A DNA stretch of 64,000 bases from Paraburkholderia piptadeniae (GCF_900007165.1 NZ_CYGY02000046.1:62001-126000), one strand, 5' to 3'. Positions 16,859-26,659 are shown, counted from the stretch's first letter. Notes: generated by a model not told the origin, from the sequence alone. Numbers and translations: made by a program.

Positions 16859-17764
16859 ATGAGCACGACCGCCGACAACACCCGCGCCGTCGCGTCCCCT
16901 CACGGCGAACGCGCGATCCGCACGCCGTGGAGCGAGTTCTGGCGCAAGTTCCGCAAGCAGCATGTCGCCCTCGTGGCGGGCGTGTTCGTGCTGCTGCTCG
17001 TCGCCGTTTCGATTGCGGGCCCGCACATCGTGCCCTACGACCCCGAAAACTATTTCGACTATGACGCGCTGAACGCAGGGCCATCCGCTGCGCACTGGTT
17101 CGGCGTCGACTCGCTGGGCCGCGATATCTTCAGCCGCATCGTCGCGGGCACGCGCATCTCGCTGGCGGCGGGGTTTGTGTCGGTGGCGATCGGCGCGATC
17201 GTCGGCACGTTGTTCGGGCTGCTCGCGGGCTATTACGAAGGCTGGTGGGACCGCATCACGATGCGCGTCGCCGATGTGCTGTTCGCGTTCCCTGGCATCC
17301 TGCTCGCGATCGGCATCGTCGCGATTCTCGGCAACGGCATCGTCAACGTGATCTGCGCGGTAGCCGTGTTCAGCATTCCCGCGTTCGCGCGGCTCGTGCG
17401 CGGCAATACGCTGATGCTCAAGCATCTGACCTATGTCGAAGCGGCGCGCAGCATCGGCGCGTCGGACTGGACGATCATCATGCGGCACATTCTGCCGGGC
17501 ACGATCTCGTCCGTCATCGTGTATCTGACGATGCGCATCGGCACGTCGATCATCACGGCCGCGAGCCTGTCGTTTCTCGGACTCGGCGCGCAGCCGCCGA
17601 CGCCCGAGTGGGGCGCGATGCTCAACGAAGCGCGCGCCGACATGGTCACTGCGCCGCATATCGCGCTCTTCCCGAGTCTCGCGATCTTTCTGACGGTGCT
17701 CGCATTCAACCTGCTCGGCGACGGCTTGCGCGACGCGCTCGACCCGAAGCTGGACCGGCCATGA
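16859..17764 (+). CDS. gsiD: peptide ABC transporter permease (GsiD-type)
   Basis: The protein has 301 residues. A cytoplasmic N-terminus precedes the first membrane span (VALVAGVFVLLLVAVSIAG). The DppC-type signature HWFGVDSLGRDIFSRIVAGTR, the EAA loop VEAARSIGASDWTIIMRHILPG, and SFLGLGAQPPTPEWGAML are all present. It pairs with GsiC. Its TGA overlaps the ATG of the DmpA-type gene (ATGA). Confidence 0.92.
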   Translation: MSTTADNTRAVASPHGERAIRTPWSEFWRKFRKQHVALVAGVFVLLLVAVSIAGPHIVPYDPENYFDYDALNAGPSAAHWFGVDSLGRDIFSRIVAGTRISLAAGFVSVAIGAIVGTLFGLLAGYYEGWWDRITMRVADVLFAFPGILLAIGIVAILGNGIVNVICAVAVFSIPAFARLVRGNTLMLKHLTYVEAARSIGASDWTIIMRHILPGTISSVIVYLTMRIGTSIITAASLSFLGLGAQPPTPEWGAMLNEARADMVTAPHIALFPSLAIFLTVLAFNLLGDGLRDALDPKLDRP

Positions 17765-18831
17765 ACACGCCGCGGATGCCGCATATCGGCGTGTTGCCTT
17801 CGGGTGCGCTTGGCACGATCGCCGATGTGTCCGGTGTGACCGTCGGTCATTGCACGCTCGATCAAGGCGCGATACAGACGGGCGTGACCGTGATCCGCAC
17901 GCATCGCGACGATCCGTATCGTCACAAGGTGCCGGCTGCCGCAAGCGTGATCAATGGCTTCGGCAAGAGCATCGGCCTCGTGCAGATCGAAGAACTCGGC
18001 GTGCTCGAAACGCCGATTGCGCTGACCAACACGTTCGGTGTCGCCGCCGTCGCGCAGGCGCAGATTCGCGCCGCCATCGCGGGCAATCGGCAGATCGGGC
18101 GCGAATGGCCGACCGTCAATCCGCTCGTGTTCGAATGCAACGACGGGTATCTCAACGACATTCAGGCGCTCGCGATTCACGAGACGCACTACGCGCAGGC
18201 GCTCGATGCGGCGGCCGCTTCGTTCGATCGCGGTTCGGTCGGCGCGGGGCGCGGCATGTCGTGCTTCGATCTCAAAGGCGGGATCGGCTCTTCGTCGCGC
18301 GTGGTCAGCGTGGCGGGCCGCGATTTCACGGTCGGCGCATTGGTGCTCGCGAACTTCGGCCGTCTGCCGATGCTGACCATCGACGGCGTGCCGCTTGGGC
18401 GTGAACTCGCGCAGCGCAAATCCGCGAGCACTACGGCTTCCGTTTCGAAGCCCGAGCAAGGCTCGATCATCATGATCGTCGCCACCGATGCGCCGCTCGA
18501 CGCACGCCAGCTCAAGCGTCTTTCGATGCGCGCTGCCGCCGGTCTCGCGCGCACGGGCTCGGTCTATGGACACGGCAGCGGCGACATCGCGCTCGCGTTC
18601 TCGACGGCCTGGACCGTTGCGCATGAGGGCGATTACATCGCGACGCCGCCGCTCCTCAACGATGCGCGCCTCGATCCGCTGTTCCATGCGTGCGCCGATA
18701 GCGTCGAGCAGGCGATCGTCGATGCGCTATGGTCCGCCACGTCGGTCACGGGCCGCGACGCCCACACACGTCGGTCGCTGCGCGATGCAGTGCCCGATCT
18801 CGAACAACGGCTCAAGCAATCCAGCGCATGA
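17761..18831 (+). CDS. dmpA: DmpA/P1-family aminopeptidase (self-processing serine peptidase)
   Basis: The protein has 356 residues. It shows VTVGHCTLDQG near the N-terminus, then GGIGSSSR (174-180), and the autoproteolysis site QG-SIIMIVATDAPLDARQLKR, with Ser235 the expected nucleophile freed by cleavage after Gly234. DmpA-type enzymes release L- or D-amino acids and beta-amino acids from short peptides. There is no signal peptide, so it acts in the cytoplasm on imported peptides. It overlaps both neighbours by ATGA. The substrate preference cannot be read. Confidence 0.9.
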   Translation: MNTPRMPHIGVLPSGALGTIADVSGVTVGHCTLDQGAIQTGVTVIRTHRDDPYRHKVPAAASVINGFGKSIGLVQIEELGVLETPIALTNTFGVAAVAQAQIRAAIAGNRQIGREWPTVNPLVFECNDGYLNDIQALAIHETHYAQALDAAAASFDRGSVGAGRGMSCFDLKGGIGSSSRVVSVAGRDFTVGALVLANFGRLPMLTIDGVPLGRELAQRKSASTTASVSKPEQGSIIMIVATDAPLDARQLKRLSMRAAAGLARTGSVYGHGSGDIALAFSTAWTVAHEGDYIATPPLLNDARLDPLFHACADSVEQAIVDALWSATSVTGRDAHTRRSLRDAVPDLEQRLKQSSA

Positions 18832-19652
18832 AAGTCCTGATCTCCGTCGATATAGAAGGCGTCGCAGGCGTCGTCAATCCCGAGCAGACTCGCGCGGGCA
18901 ACAGCGAATACGAACACGCCCGCCGCTGGATGACGCTCGAAGCAAACGCCGCGATCGAAGGCGCGTTCGCAGGCGGCGCAACGCACGTGTGGGTCAACGA
19001 TTCGCATGGCGGCTTTCGCAATCTGCTGCCCGACATGCTCGATGCGCGCGCGAACGTGATACTCGGCAAGCCGCGCACGCTCGGCATGATGGCGGGGCTC
19101 GAATACGGTCCGCAGCTCGTGTTCATGATCGGCTATCACGCGATGGCGCAAAGCCGCGGCATGCTCGCTCACACGATCAACAGTTCTGCGTTTGCTCGCG
19201 TGACGATGAACGGACGCGACGTAGGCGAAGCGGGACTTTACGGGGCGCTGGCAAGCGAGTACGGCGCGCGCGTCGCGCTGCTTTCCGGCGACGATGTGTT
19301 CGCCGAAGAAACGAAGCCGTTGTTTCCCGAAGCGATATTCGTGGTCACGAAGCACGCGACCGGTTATGCGAGCGGCTCGACGCTAACGCCCGAGCGTGCG
19401 TGCGCAGCGATCAGGCAAGCAGCGATGGATGTGGTCACGAGCCACGCAGGCCGCGACGCCGCGCAACGCGCGATGCCCCAGCCCGTTGACATCGAACTGC
19501 GCGTGCAAACCACTGCGCTCGCGGACCTGTTCGCTCAGATGCCGTCGCTGGAACGCGTGGACGGCGTCACGCTGCGCTTTTCGACGCCATCCGTCGAGCA
19601 CGCGGTGCGCACGCTGAACTGTCTGTCGGCGATGTCGTTCATGCTGCGCTGA
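18828..19652 (+). CDS. dppA: M55 D-aminopeptidase (DppA-type)
   Basis: The protein has 274 residues. The zinc ligands of the M55 family fall at the same numbers as in B. subtilis DppA: D8 and E10 in MKVLISVDIEG, H60 in NDSHGG and H104 in GYHAMA. E134 is near the fifth ligand, and H115 matches the catalytic His. DppA releases N-terminal D-amino acids such as D-Ala. With DmpA and the isoaspartyl peptidase, it completes a set aimed at unusual peptide bonds. It is the last gene of the operon. Confidence 0.92.
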   Translation: MKVLISVDIEGVAGVVNPEQTRAGNSEYEHARRWMTLEANAAIEGAFAGGATHVWVNDSHGGFRNLLPDMLDARANVILGKPRTLGMMAGLEYGPQLVFMIGYHAMAQSRGMLAHTINSSAFARVTMNGRDVGEAGLYGALASEYGARVALLSGDDVFAEETKPLFPEAIFVVTKHATGYASGSTLTPERACAAIRQAAMDVVTSHAGRDAAQRAMPQPVDIELRVQTTALADLFAQMPSLERVDGVTLRFSTPSVEHAVRTLNCLSAMSFMLR

Positions 19653-19948
19653 AATCAGCGCCGATGTCGGGCCAGCGCAAACGCGCCTTTCGCCGGCGCT
19701 AATCGTAAAACGCCTCGACCTCCTGACGACTGCCAGGCAGAAATGCATCGGCCACAAGCCGCAGCGGACGCACGTTTCGCGCACGAAGTCGTAGCACGCG
19801 AGCCCGCTCACGAATTAGCCAAACCCCCTGCGCCGCAGCATCCGGTCGCGGTCTTTGATTTTCAAGAATCAGCCCATATGCAAGCCGGAAGGCAGCGCAG
19901 CAACGCAATCCCGCCGATGCAAGCGGTGTCGCGGCTGCGCAACTCACG
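19653..19948. other. intergenic, no gene identified
   Basis: Convergent region of 296 bases between the DppA gene and the GntR-type regulator. A minus-strand 82-codon frame (19699-19947) ends in RNVRPLRLVADAFLPGSRQ but lacks a ribosome site, and I recognise no family. I see no strong terminator hairpin. Confidence 0.4.
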
Positions 19949-20686
19949 TCACGCGGTACGCGCCGGTGTCTGCGTGTCGATGCCGAGAATCGTATCGGCG
20001 TCGGCGCGCGCGTTTTCGAGCTGCACGAGACTTGCCTGACGCGCGGCGAGGGGATCGCGGTTCTGGATCGCGGTGAGAATCGCTCTATGGCGCGGCAGCG
20101 ACAGCGCGTATGTGTCGGGATGGCGGCTCGTCAGCTTGATCGACTCCGACAGCGCCAGCGACATCATGTTGCCGATATACCCGAGCATGTCGTTGTGCGT
20201 CGCAGCCATGATCGCGCGATGAAACTCCAGGTCCGGCTCGAGCAGATCGCCGGCCGTTTGCGCGCGTTCCATGCGCTCATATGCGCAGCCGATGCGCGCG
20301 AGGTCTTCGTCGCTTGCCGCCGTTGCGGCAAGCGCGGCCGCCGCCGGTTCGATGATGCGGCGCACCGTCATCAGCGACAGAAAGAACTCGCCTTCGGGGA
20401 TGCTGTTGAGCGTCCAGTAAAGCACGTCGGGGTCGAGCATGTGCCACTCTTCGCGCGGCCGCACGACGCTGCCCACACGCGGCTTCGAAATCACGAGGCC
20501 CTTTGCCACCAGCACGCGCGTCGCTTCGCGCAGCACGGGGCGGCTCACGCCGTATTTTTCGCAGAGCGTCGCCTCGGCGGGCAACCGTTCGCCCGGCAGC
20601 AGCCGGCCGCTGACGATCTCAATGCCGAGCTCCTGCACGATCCGCGCATGCAGGCTTTTGCGTTTCTGAAGATGCCGGTAGTCCAT
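19949..20686 (-). CDS. GntR-family (FadR/FCD subfamily) regulator
   Basis: The protein has 245 residues. The N-terminal winged helix is GIEIVSGRLLPGERLPAEATLCEKYGVSRPVLREA, followed by LVAKGLVISKPRVGSVV. The C-terminal all-helical FCD domain has the metal-site pattern DLEFHRAIM...HN, and H residues near SLPRHRAIL. Such regulators usually control sugar-acid or organic-acid genes. No target operon is adjacent, so it may act elsewhere. The ATG at 20686 has a weak ribosome site. Confidence 0.9.
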   Translation of the reverse strand: MDYRHLQKRKSLHARIVQELGIEIVSGRLLPGERLPAEATLCEKYGVSRPVLREATRVLVAKGLVISKPRVGSVVRPREEWHMLDPDVLYWTLNSIPEGEFFLSLMTVRRIIEPAAAALAATAASDEDLARIGCAYERMERAQTAGDLLEPDLEFHRAIMAATHNDMLGYIGNMMSLALSESIKLTSRHPDTYALSLPRHRAILTAIQNRDPLAARQASLVQLENARADADTILGIDTQTPARTA

Positions 20687-20905
20687 GATCTATTTGTTTT
20701 AACCGTGCGTATGCGGATGGCCGGACCGATCCCGTTGCGGCGCGCCATCGACCAAGGCTCGCGCGATCGCTCCGTATGGGCCATGCAAGCATAGCATGGG
20801 GGACACGCGCCACACTGTGCTCCGACGATGCTCGCGCGGCGCGCGCCATGTCGACGGGCGCATGTCGTCACACATGCGGTCAATGGGGTTGGGTTCATTT
20901 TTTGC

Positions 20906-20934
20906 TTGATCGTCATCTGCGAGACTGCTTTACT
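20906..20934 (+). promoter_or_regulatory. predicted sigma-70 promoter for the Cys-rich protein gene
   Basis: TTGATC (20906-20911) and TTTACT (20929-20934) are 17 bases apart, each matching four of six consensus positions, 88 bases before the start at 21023. The rest of the 20687-21022 spacer shows no gene. Confidence 0.4.
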
Positions 20935-21022
20935 CGAATCGAACGCAAGCAGCGCCAGCGGCCACCCTCAAACCGGGTGACGAGAGGCAACGAGCGCATT
21001 CACCTCGACACGGACCACGGCA

Positions 21023-21283
21023 ATGAAGCTGACATCACTCGTCTTCCTTGTTGCATGCGTGGCGGCGGCGAACGGCGGGACGGCTGCCACGCGCGACGAA
21101 CAGACCAAGGCCTGCAAGCACGACGCGATCAAGTTCTGCGCGATCCACATCCCGAACAGGCAGAAGATCGAAGCGTGCATGAAGGCCCACTACGACAAGC
21201 TGTCGCCGCAATGCCAGGCGATGTTCGACGCCCCCGACGAAGGAGACTCGCCCTCTAGCCAAACGGGCTCCGACGGGTCGTAG
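21023..21283 (+). CDS. small secreted Cys-rich-repeat protein
   Basis: The protein has 86 residues. A signal peptide (MKLTSLVFLVACVAAANGGTAA) precedes a domain with four regularly spaced cysteines: KACKHDAIKFC...KIEACMKAHYDKLSPQC. The spacing matches the cysteine-rich (GLG1-type) repeat, likely two disulfides stabilising a helical hairpin in the periplasm. The function is unknown. The tail is Ser/Gly/Asp-rich. It ends 6 bases before the stop of the convergent asparaginase gene. Confidence 0.8.
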   Translation: MKLTSLVFLVACVAAANGGTAATRDEQTKACKHDAIKFCAIHIPNRQKIEACMKAHYDKLSPQCQAMFDAPDEGDSPSSQTGSDGS

Positions 21284-21289
21284 CGGGTT

Positions 21290-22339
21290 CTAGCGGACCT
21301 TGCTGAGCGGCAACGCCACTTCGACGCGGCCCGTTTCGAGGCCGACCGTATTGCGCATGGTTCGCAGGCGGAACGGATCGAGCGCGCGATGCTGCGCTTC
21401 ATCGCCGATACCCAGTTGCGTCAGCAGTTGCGCGACGATCGCATAGAGAATCGTCGAGTTGCCGTCCTCCACCTTGACGGCGATGCCCAGCGCGCCCTTC
21501 GCGCCGAGCTTCGCCGTCTGCGCCGAAGCCCGCACGCCGATCGCATAGCTCGCGTCGGCGCCGAACTTGCCGACCAGTCCGCCCTCGTATGCGCGCATCA
21601 GCGCCGTGCAGAACCGCCCCTCGCCCGCGACCATCTCCGGATGCGATGTCATCGCGCGATAGATGCGGGCGAGCGCCTCGTCTTCGCGCGCACCCGACGA
21701 CGCCTGCGCGTCGGCCGCGCGCGCGAGCTTCATGTAGAGACGCGCGAGGCGGTCGAGCGCGAAGGCGGGCGTGGGCAGATTGCAGCCGTCGATGGCCCAT
21801 TGCACGTCGTCGTCGGGCAGATCGCACGCTTGCGCGACGGTGCGCTTCACGCGCTGCTGCAACGGATGTCCGGCGAGGTGATAGTCCGCGAGCGCTGCGC
21901 CGATCGCCCGCGCGCCCGCCAGCATGCCCGCGTGCTTGCCCGAGCAGTTGCTGCACACGGGGCCCGGCACGAAGTCGCGCCTGATCCATTCGCGATAGAC
22001 GTCGTCCGAAATGGGCGGGTGGCCGCCGCAACGCAGATCGGCCTCGGTGGCCTGAGCCTTCGCGAGCATGCTGCGCGCGCGTTCGATGTGCCGCTCCTCG
22101 CTGTTATGCGAGCCGCACATCAGCGCGAGGTCCGCTTCGTCGAAGCCGAAGCGTTCGAGCGCGCCCGTTTCGACGACAGCCAGCGCCTGAGCCGGCTTGG
22201 CCGCCGACCTCACCAGCGTGACGCGCGACGGGTCGCCGCACGAAGCGAGCAGCCGTCCCTCCGCATCGACGACGGCAACATGCGCGGCATGCGTGTTCTC
22301 GACGATGGCGCCGCGATAAACGGTGGCAGCAATGGACAT
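21290..22339 (-). CDS. L-asparaginase II family protein
   Basis: The protein has 349 residues of the asparaginase II family (serine/beta-lactamase-like fold). Motifs visible are RSAAKPAQAL, ALMCGSHNSEERH, GPVCSNCSGKHAGMLAGA and AIDGCNLPTPAFAL. The SNCSGKHA region corresponds to the family active site. It hydrolyses L-Asn to Asp and ammonia. The ATG at 22339 has the excellent ribosome site AAAGGAGA; longer in-frame extensions upstream are rejected. It is probably transcribed alone. Confidence 0.9.
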   Translation of the reverse strand: MSIAATVYRGAIVENTHAAHVAVVDAEGRLLASCGDPSRVTLVRSAAKPAQALAVVETGALERFGFDEADLALMCGSHNSEERHIERARSMLAKAQATEADLRCGGHPPISDDVYREWIRRDFVPGPVCSNCSGKHAGMLAGARAIGAALADYHLAGHPLQQRVKRTVAQACDLPDDDVQWAIDGCNLPTPAFALDRLARLYMKLARAADAQASSGAREDEALARIYRAMTSHPEMVAGEGRFCTALMRAYEGGLVGKFGADASYAIGVRASAQTAKLGAKGALGIAVKVEDGNSTILYAIVAQLLTQLGIGDEAQHRALDPFRLRTMRNTVGLETGRVEVALPLSKVR

Positions 22340-22525
22340 CGGGTCTCCTTTCGATTTCGGTGGTGTCCGCGCAAAAACAGCGCGACAGGTCCGCCCGATT
22401 CTACCGGGACGATCAGGGCCCCCTTCCAGGCGCGATCCCTGCGTGTCGGATACATTGGACCAGCCGGATCGGCGTGTCGTCCGACGTGAGAACAGCAACC
22501 ACCTTCCATGGCACAGGAGAAAGAA

Positions 22526-22837
22526 ATGCACATCGCGAGAAAACTGATCGTCCTCTTCGCCTCGGCCTCGCTGGGAGTCGGCGCGGCCGTGCCTGCGTTC
22601 GCGCAAAACACGGACGCCTCGGGCGGCACGGACACGGCGGGCGCAGCCGCGTCGGCCGCGAAGCCGACCAAGGCACAGCAAAAGCAGGCGCGCAAGGAAG
22701 CGCGCGCGAAGCGCAACGCCGAATTGAAGAAGCTCGAAGACGCGGGTTATAAGCCGTCTCACAACGATCCGAACTACCCGCAGGATCTGCAAAACGCGCA
22801 AAAGAAGGCGGGCATCGGGCAAGGCGCGAGCCAGTAA
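22526..22837 (+). CDS. small exported protein, DUF4148-like
   Basis: The protein has 103 residues. A signal peptide ends VPAFAQ. A Thr/Ala/Ser-rich linker follows, then a basic helical segment (QQKQARKEARAKRNAELKKLEDAGYKP) ending SHNDPNYPQDLQNAQKK. The tail resembles the DUF4148 pattern of Burkholderia periplasmic proteins (LEKAGYxPxxxDPxYPxxLQ). The function is unknown. The ATG at 22526 follows AGGAGA; ATG 22508 would add six residues. Confidence 0.8.
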   Translation: MHIARKLIVLFASASLGVGAAVPAFAQNTDASGGTDTAGAAASAAKPTKAQQKQARKEARAKRNAELKKLEDAGYKPSHNDPNYPQDLQNAQKKAGIGQGASQ

Positions 22838-22857
22838 CCGTCGTTCAGTTCACAGGG

Positions 22858-22883
22858 CCGCACGCGGTACTTTTTGCGTGCGG
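22858..22883 (+). terminator. hairpin after the DUF4148-like gene
   Basis: CCGCACGC (22858-22865) pairs perfectly with GCGTGCGG (22876-22883) around a T-rich loop, 20 bases after the stop. There is no T tract behind the stem on this strand, so efficiency is uncertain. Confidence 0.45.
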
Positions 22884-23084
22884 TCTCGCGATTGCGCGGT
22901 GCAACGCTGTCGCAAATCGCATCGCCATCTCTCCTCGTTGCCAGGTTCAACTCCGGCACGTATTTTTCCGTGTGATACTTCGGACGCTTGACCACGCAAC
23001 AGATTGCGTGCTGAATCATGCACGTAGCCGTGCAGCCGCATGTTCTGGCCAAAATTAAAGACGCCACCGCTTTTCAAGTCAAAA

Positions 23085-26000
23085 ATGCCGAACCCATCTC
23101 ACGACACCGCCGGCCATCGGGAAAAAATGACCGGCGTCGACGCTGTCGATCGAATCGCCTTTCGTCGCGTCCTCCGCCGCAATATCGCGCTGCCGCTCGC
23201 GCTCGGACTCGTCACGATCGCGCTGTTCGTCGGGTTGACCGCCTACCTCGTCAATACGATCAGCTCGGTCGAGCATTCGGAGCGCGTGATTGGCGATGCG
23301 AACGAAATGCTGCGGCTCGCCGTCGATCGCGAGTCCGCGATGCGCGGCTTTCTGATCACCGGCGACGAGACCTTTCTCGCGCCGTACCAGCTCGGCAAGC
23401 CGCGCTTCCGGGCGCAGATCGATTCGCTGATCCAATCGGTGTCCGACAATGCTTCGGAGGCCGAGCAGCTCAAGCGCATTCGCGCCGTGCAGCAGCGTTG
23501 GGACCAGTACGCGGAGGAAATGATCGATCTGCGCCGGCGCAATATGGACTACACGGCCGACGTGAAAAGCGGACGCGGCAAGGTCGAATTCGAAGAGACG
23601 CGCCGGCTGTTCGGCGAGTTCCTGTCGGTCGAAGAGACGTTGCGGCAGCAGCGTTCCAGCGACGCGCGCAGTGTCACGGCCGTTCTGGTCGGCGTGTTCC
23701 TCCTCGTCAGCCTGTCGATCAGCGGTCTGATCGCTTATCGCGGGCGGCGCGATCTGTTGACCCTGTCCGAGTCGTACGATGCCGTGCTTGCGCGCCAGGC
23801 CGAACACACCGACGTGTTGCAGCAGCAGATATGGCTGCGCTCGGGGCAGCGCCTGCTCGCCGAGAAGATCGTCGGCCAGTCGAGCCCCGCGCTCGTCGGC
23901 CGCGCGATCCTCGACTTTCTCGCGCAGTATCTCGACGTCGTCGTCGCCGCGTTGTACGTGCGCGAGCGGGCCACGGCCAGCCTGAAGCGCATCGCGACCT
24001 ATGGCTTCAGCGAGGAGAGCGAGCAGGCTGCGCGCTCGTTCCGCGAACCCGAAAGCCTGATCGGCCAGGCGGCCGTGTCGCGCCGCACGCTCGTGTTGAA
24101 CGACGTCCCTGACGATTACGTGAAAGTAGTGTCCGGCACGGGCATGAGCCCGCCGCGCAACCTGATCGTGATGCCCATCGAAAACGACGGTGCCGTGAAC
24201 GGCGTGGTCGAGCTCGGCTTCATGCGCAGCATCTCGGCGCGCGACCACGAGTTCCTGCAACTGATCGCGAACAGCATGGGCGATTTCATCGAGGCCGCGT
24301 TGTATCGCGAGCGCCTGCAAGACGCGCTCGCCGAAACGCAGCAACTGAACGAAGAGCTGCAAGTGCAGCAGGAAGAACTGCGCGTGTCGAACGAGGGACT
24401 CGAAGAGCGCGGCCGCGCGCTCGTCGAATCGCAAGCGCGCCTCGAAGCGCAGCAGGCCGAACTGGAGCAGACCAACGTGCAGCTCGAAGACTACGCGAAG
24501 CGTCTGGAGCGCCAGAAGGCCGATCTGCTCAGGGCGCAGGACGAACTCGCCGCGAACGCCGCGCGTCTCGAACAGTCGAGCCGCTACAAGTCCGAGTTCC
24601 TTGCGAATATGTCGCACGAACTGCGCACGCCGCTGAACAGCTCGCTGATCCTCGCGCGTCTGTTGCAGGAGAACCGCTCGGGCAACCTGACGGAAGAACA
24701 GGTGCGCTATGCGGAAACGATCCATGCGTCGAACAGCGATCTGCTGGTGCTGATCAACGACATTCTCGATCTGTCGAAAGTCGAAGCCGGGCAGATCACG
24801 ATCGAAGACGAAACGGTGCGCATCGAATCGATGCTGCAATCGCTGCACGAAATGTTCGAGCCGATGGCGGCCGCGAAGCATCTGAAGTTCTCGGTCGAAT
24901 GCTCGCCGGGCGTGCCCGATACGATCGTCACCGACAGCCAGCGCGTCACGCAGATTCTGCGCAACCTGCTCGCGAACGCATTGAAATTCACCGGGCACGG
25001 CGAAGTCGCGCTGACGGTCGCCGCAGGTGAAGCGGGCACGCTGCGTTTCGACGTGCGCGACACGGGCATCGGCATCGCCGCCGACAAGCTCGAACTGATC
25101 TTCGAGGCGTTCCAGCAGGCGGACGGCTCGACGAGCCGCCAGTACGGCGGCAGCGGCCTCGGCCTGTCGATCTCGCGTGAGTTCGCGCGGCTTCTGGGCG
25201 GCCACGTGAGCGTCGCGAGCGAGCCCGGCAAGGGCAGCGTGTTCACGTTGTGGCTGCCGGTGCAACGGTCGGGCGACGCGCACGCTGTCGCATCGCCGGC
25301 TGCCGAAGCGCTGACTGTTCCGCTGACGCATTCCGCAAGGAGAGCGCCGCCGCCCTCGCCCGTCGCCAGGCCCGCGCAGCAGCGCGTCGAATCGGCGCCG
25401 ATCAGTACGCCGATCAACAACGCGCCGCAGACGATCGCCGACGACCGCGCGAACCGCCGCCACGAAAATCGCCTGATACTCGCGATCGAAGACGACATCC
25501 CGTTCGCAGAAATCCTGCGCGACCTCACGCACGAGCTCGACTTCGATTTCGTGCACGCCGTCGACGGGACGACCGGCCTCGCGCTGGTGCGCGACATGCA
25601 GCCCACGGCCGTGCTGCTCGACGTCGGCTTGCCCGACCGCTCGGGGCTGACGGTGCTCGAATGGCTGAAGAACGATCCCGCCACGCGGCACATCCCGATT
25701 CACATCGTGTCCGCCACCGATCACGCCGAGAAAGCGCTGCATCTGGGCGCCGTCGGCTACACGCTGAAGCCCACCGCGCGCACGACGCTCGAAGCCGCGA
25801 TCCGCCGCCTCGAAAGCCGTCTCCAGCAACGGATGAAGCGCGTGCTGGTGATCGAGGACGACGCGGCGATGGGCGAAAGCATCCGCGCGCTGCTGCAAAG
25901 CGCGACGACGGAGATCGTCGCCGCCGCGACGCTGGCCGACGCACTCGACCATCTGTCGTCGACGCGCTTCGATTGCGTCGTGACCGATCTCGCGCTGCCC

Positions 26001-26642
26001 GACGGCACCGGCTACGATCTGCTCGAACAACTCGCCGCCGACGTCACGCATCAGACGATGCCCGTCATCGTCTACACGGGCCGCATGCTGTCGGGCGATG
26101 AAGAGCACCGGCTGCGCCGCTACTCGAAATCGATCATCATCAAGGGGGCGAAGTCGCCGGAACGGCTGCTCGACGAAGTGACGCTGTTCCTGCATAGCGT
26201 CGAGTCGTCGCTTGCGCCGGAGCAGCAGCGCATGCTGCGCACCGTGCGTCAGCGCGACAACCAGTTCGAGGGCCGCACGATCCTGCTCGCCGAGGACGAC
26301 GTGCGCAACATCTTCGCGCTCTCGCATGTGATCGAGCCGCTCGGCGCGACGCTCGCCATCGCACGCAACGGCCGCGAGGCGCTCGACGTGCTCGACAACG
26401 GACGCGACGTGGATCTCGTTCTGATGGACATCATGATGCCGGAGATGGATGGCCTGACGGCAATCGGCCGCATTCGACGCGACGCGCGCTTCGCGCATCT
26501 GCCCATCATCGCGCTGACCGCGAAGGCGATGGCGGAGGACCGCATGCGTTGCCTCGAAGCGGGCGCCGACGACTACATCTCGAAGCCGATCGACGTCGAC
26601 AAGCTGATCTCGCTGTGCCGCGTGTGGCTGCGGCAGCGATAG
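23085..26642 (+). CDS. hybrid histidine kinase, CHASE3-GAF-HisKA-HATPase-REC-REC-REC
   Basis: The protein has about 1185 residues. Domains in order: TM1 (about 33-56), a CHASE3-like periplasmic domain (RESAMRGFLITGDETFLAPY), TM2 (about 197-217), a GAF domain (about 260-400), a long coiled coil (about 405-500) and HisKA with His511 in NMSHELRTPLNSS. The HATPase carries NLLANALKFT, DTGIGIA and GGSGLGLSI. Three receivers follow, with Asp846, Asp968 and Asp1115. The middle receiver has KGAKSPERL where the conserved Lys region usually is. It heads a cluster with CheR, CheB and a second kinase. ATG 23085 is chosen; 23040 is possible, and neither has a strong ribosome site. Confidence 0.9.
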   Translation: MPNPSHDTAGHREKMTGVDAVDRIAFRRVLRRNIALPLALGLVTIALFVGLTAYLVNTISSVEHSERVIGDANEMLRLAVDRESAMRGFLITGDETFLAPYQLGKPRFRAQIDSLIQSVSDNASEAEQLKRIRAVQQRWDQYAEEMIDLRRRNMDYTADVKSGRGKVEFEETRRLFGEFLSVEETLRQQRSSDARSVTAVLVGVFLLVSLSISGLIAYRGRRDLLTLSESYDAVLARQAEHTDVLQQQIWLRSGQRLLAEKIVGQSSPALVGRAILDFLAQYLDVVVAALYVRERATASLKRIATYGFSEESEQAARSFREPESLIGQAAVSRRTLVLNDVPDDYVKVVSGTGMSPPRNLIVMPIENDGAVNGVVELGFMRSISARDHEFLQLIANSMGDFIEAALYRERLQDALAETQQLNEELQVQQEELRVSNEGLEERGRALVESQARLEAQQAELEQTNVQLEDYAKRLERQKADLLRAQDELAANAARLEQSSRYKSEFLANMSHELRTPLNSSLILARLLQENRSGNLTEEQVRYAETIHASNSDLLVLINDILDLSKVEAGQITIEDETVRIESMLQSLHEMFEPMAAAKHLKFSVECSPGVPDTIVTDSQRVTQILRNLLANALKFTGHGEVALTVAAGEAGTLRFDVRDTGIGIAADKLELIFEAFQQADGSTSRQYGGSGLGLSISREFARLLGGHVSVASEPGKGSVFTLWLPVQRSGDAHAVASPAAEALTVPLTHSARRAPPPSPVARPAQQRVESAPISTPINNAPQTIADDRANRRHENRLILAIEDDIPFAEILRDLTHELDFDFVHAVDGTTGLALVRDMQPTAVLLDVGLPDRSGLTVLEWLKNDPATRHIPIHIVSATDHAEKALHLGAVGYTLKPTARTTLEAAIRRLESRLQQRMKRVLVIEDDAAMGESIRALLQSATTEIVAAATLADALDHLSSTRFDCVVTDLALPDGTGYDLLEQLAADVTHQTMPVIVYTGRMLSGDEEHRLRRYSKSIIIKGAKSPERLLDEVTLFLHSVESSLAPEQQRMLRTVRQRDNQFEGRTILLAEDDVRNIFALSHVIEPLGATLAIARNGREALDVLDNGRDVDLVLMDIMMPEMDGLTAIGRIRRDARFAHLPIIALTAKAMAEDRMRCLEAGADDYISKPIDVDKLISLCRVWLRQR

Positions 26643-26659
26643 CGCGCGGAGCCGCCACG

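Noticed and set aside
19699..19947. 82-codon minus-strand frame after the GntR-type gene
   Set aside because: No ribosome site, start or recognisable family; kept only as a note on the intergenic entry.
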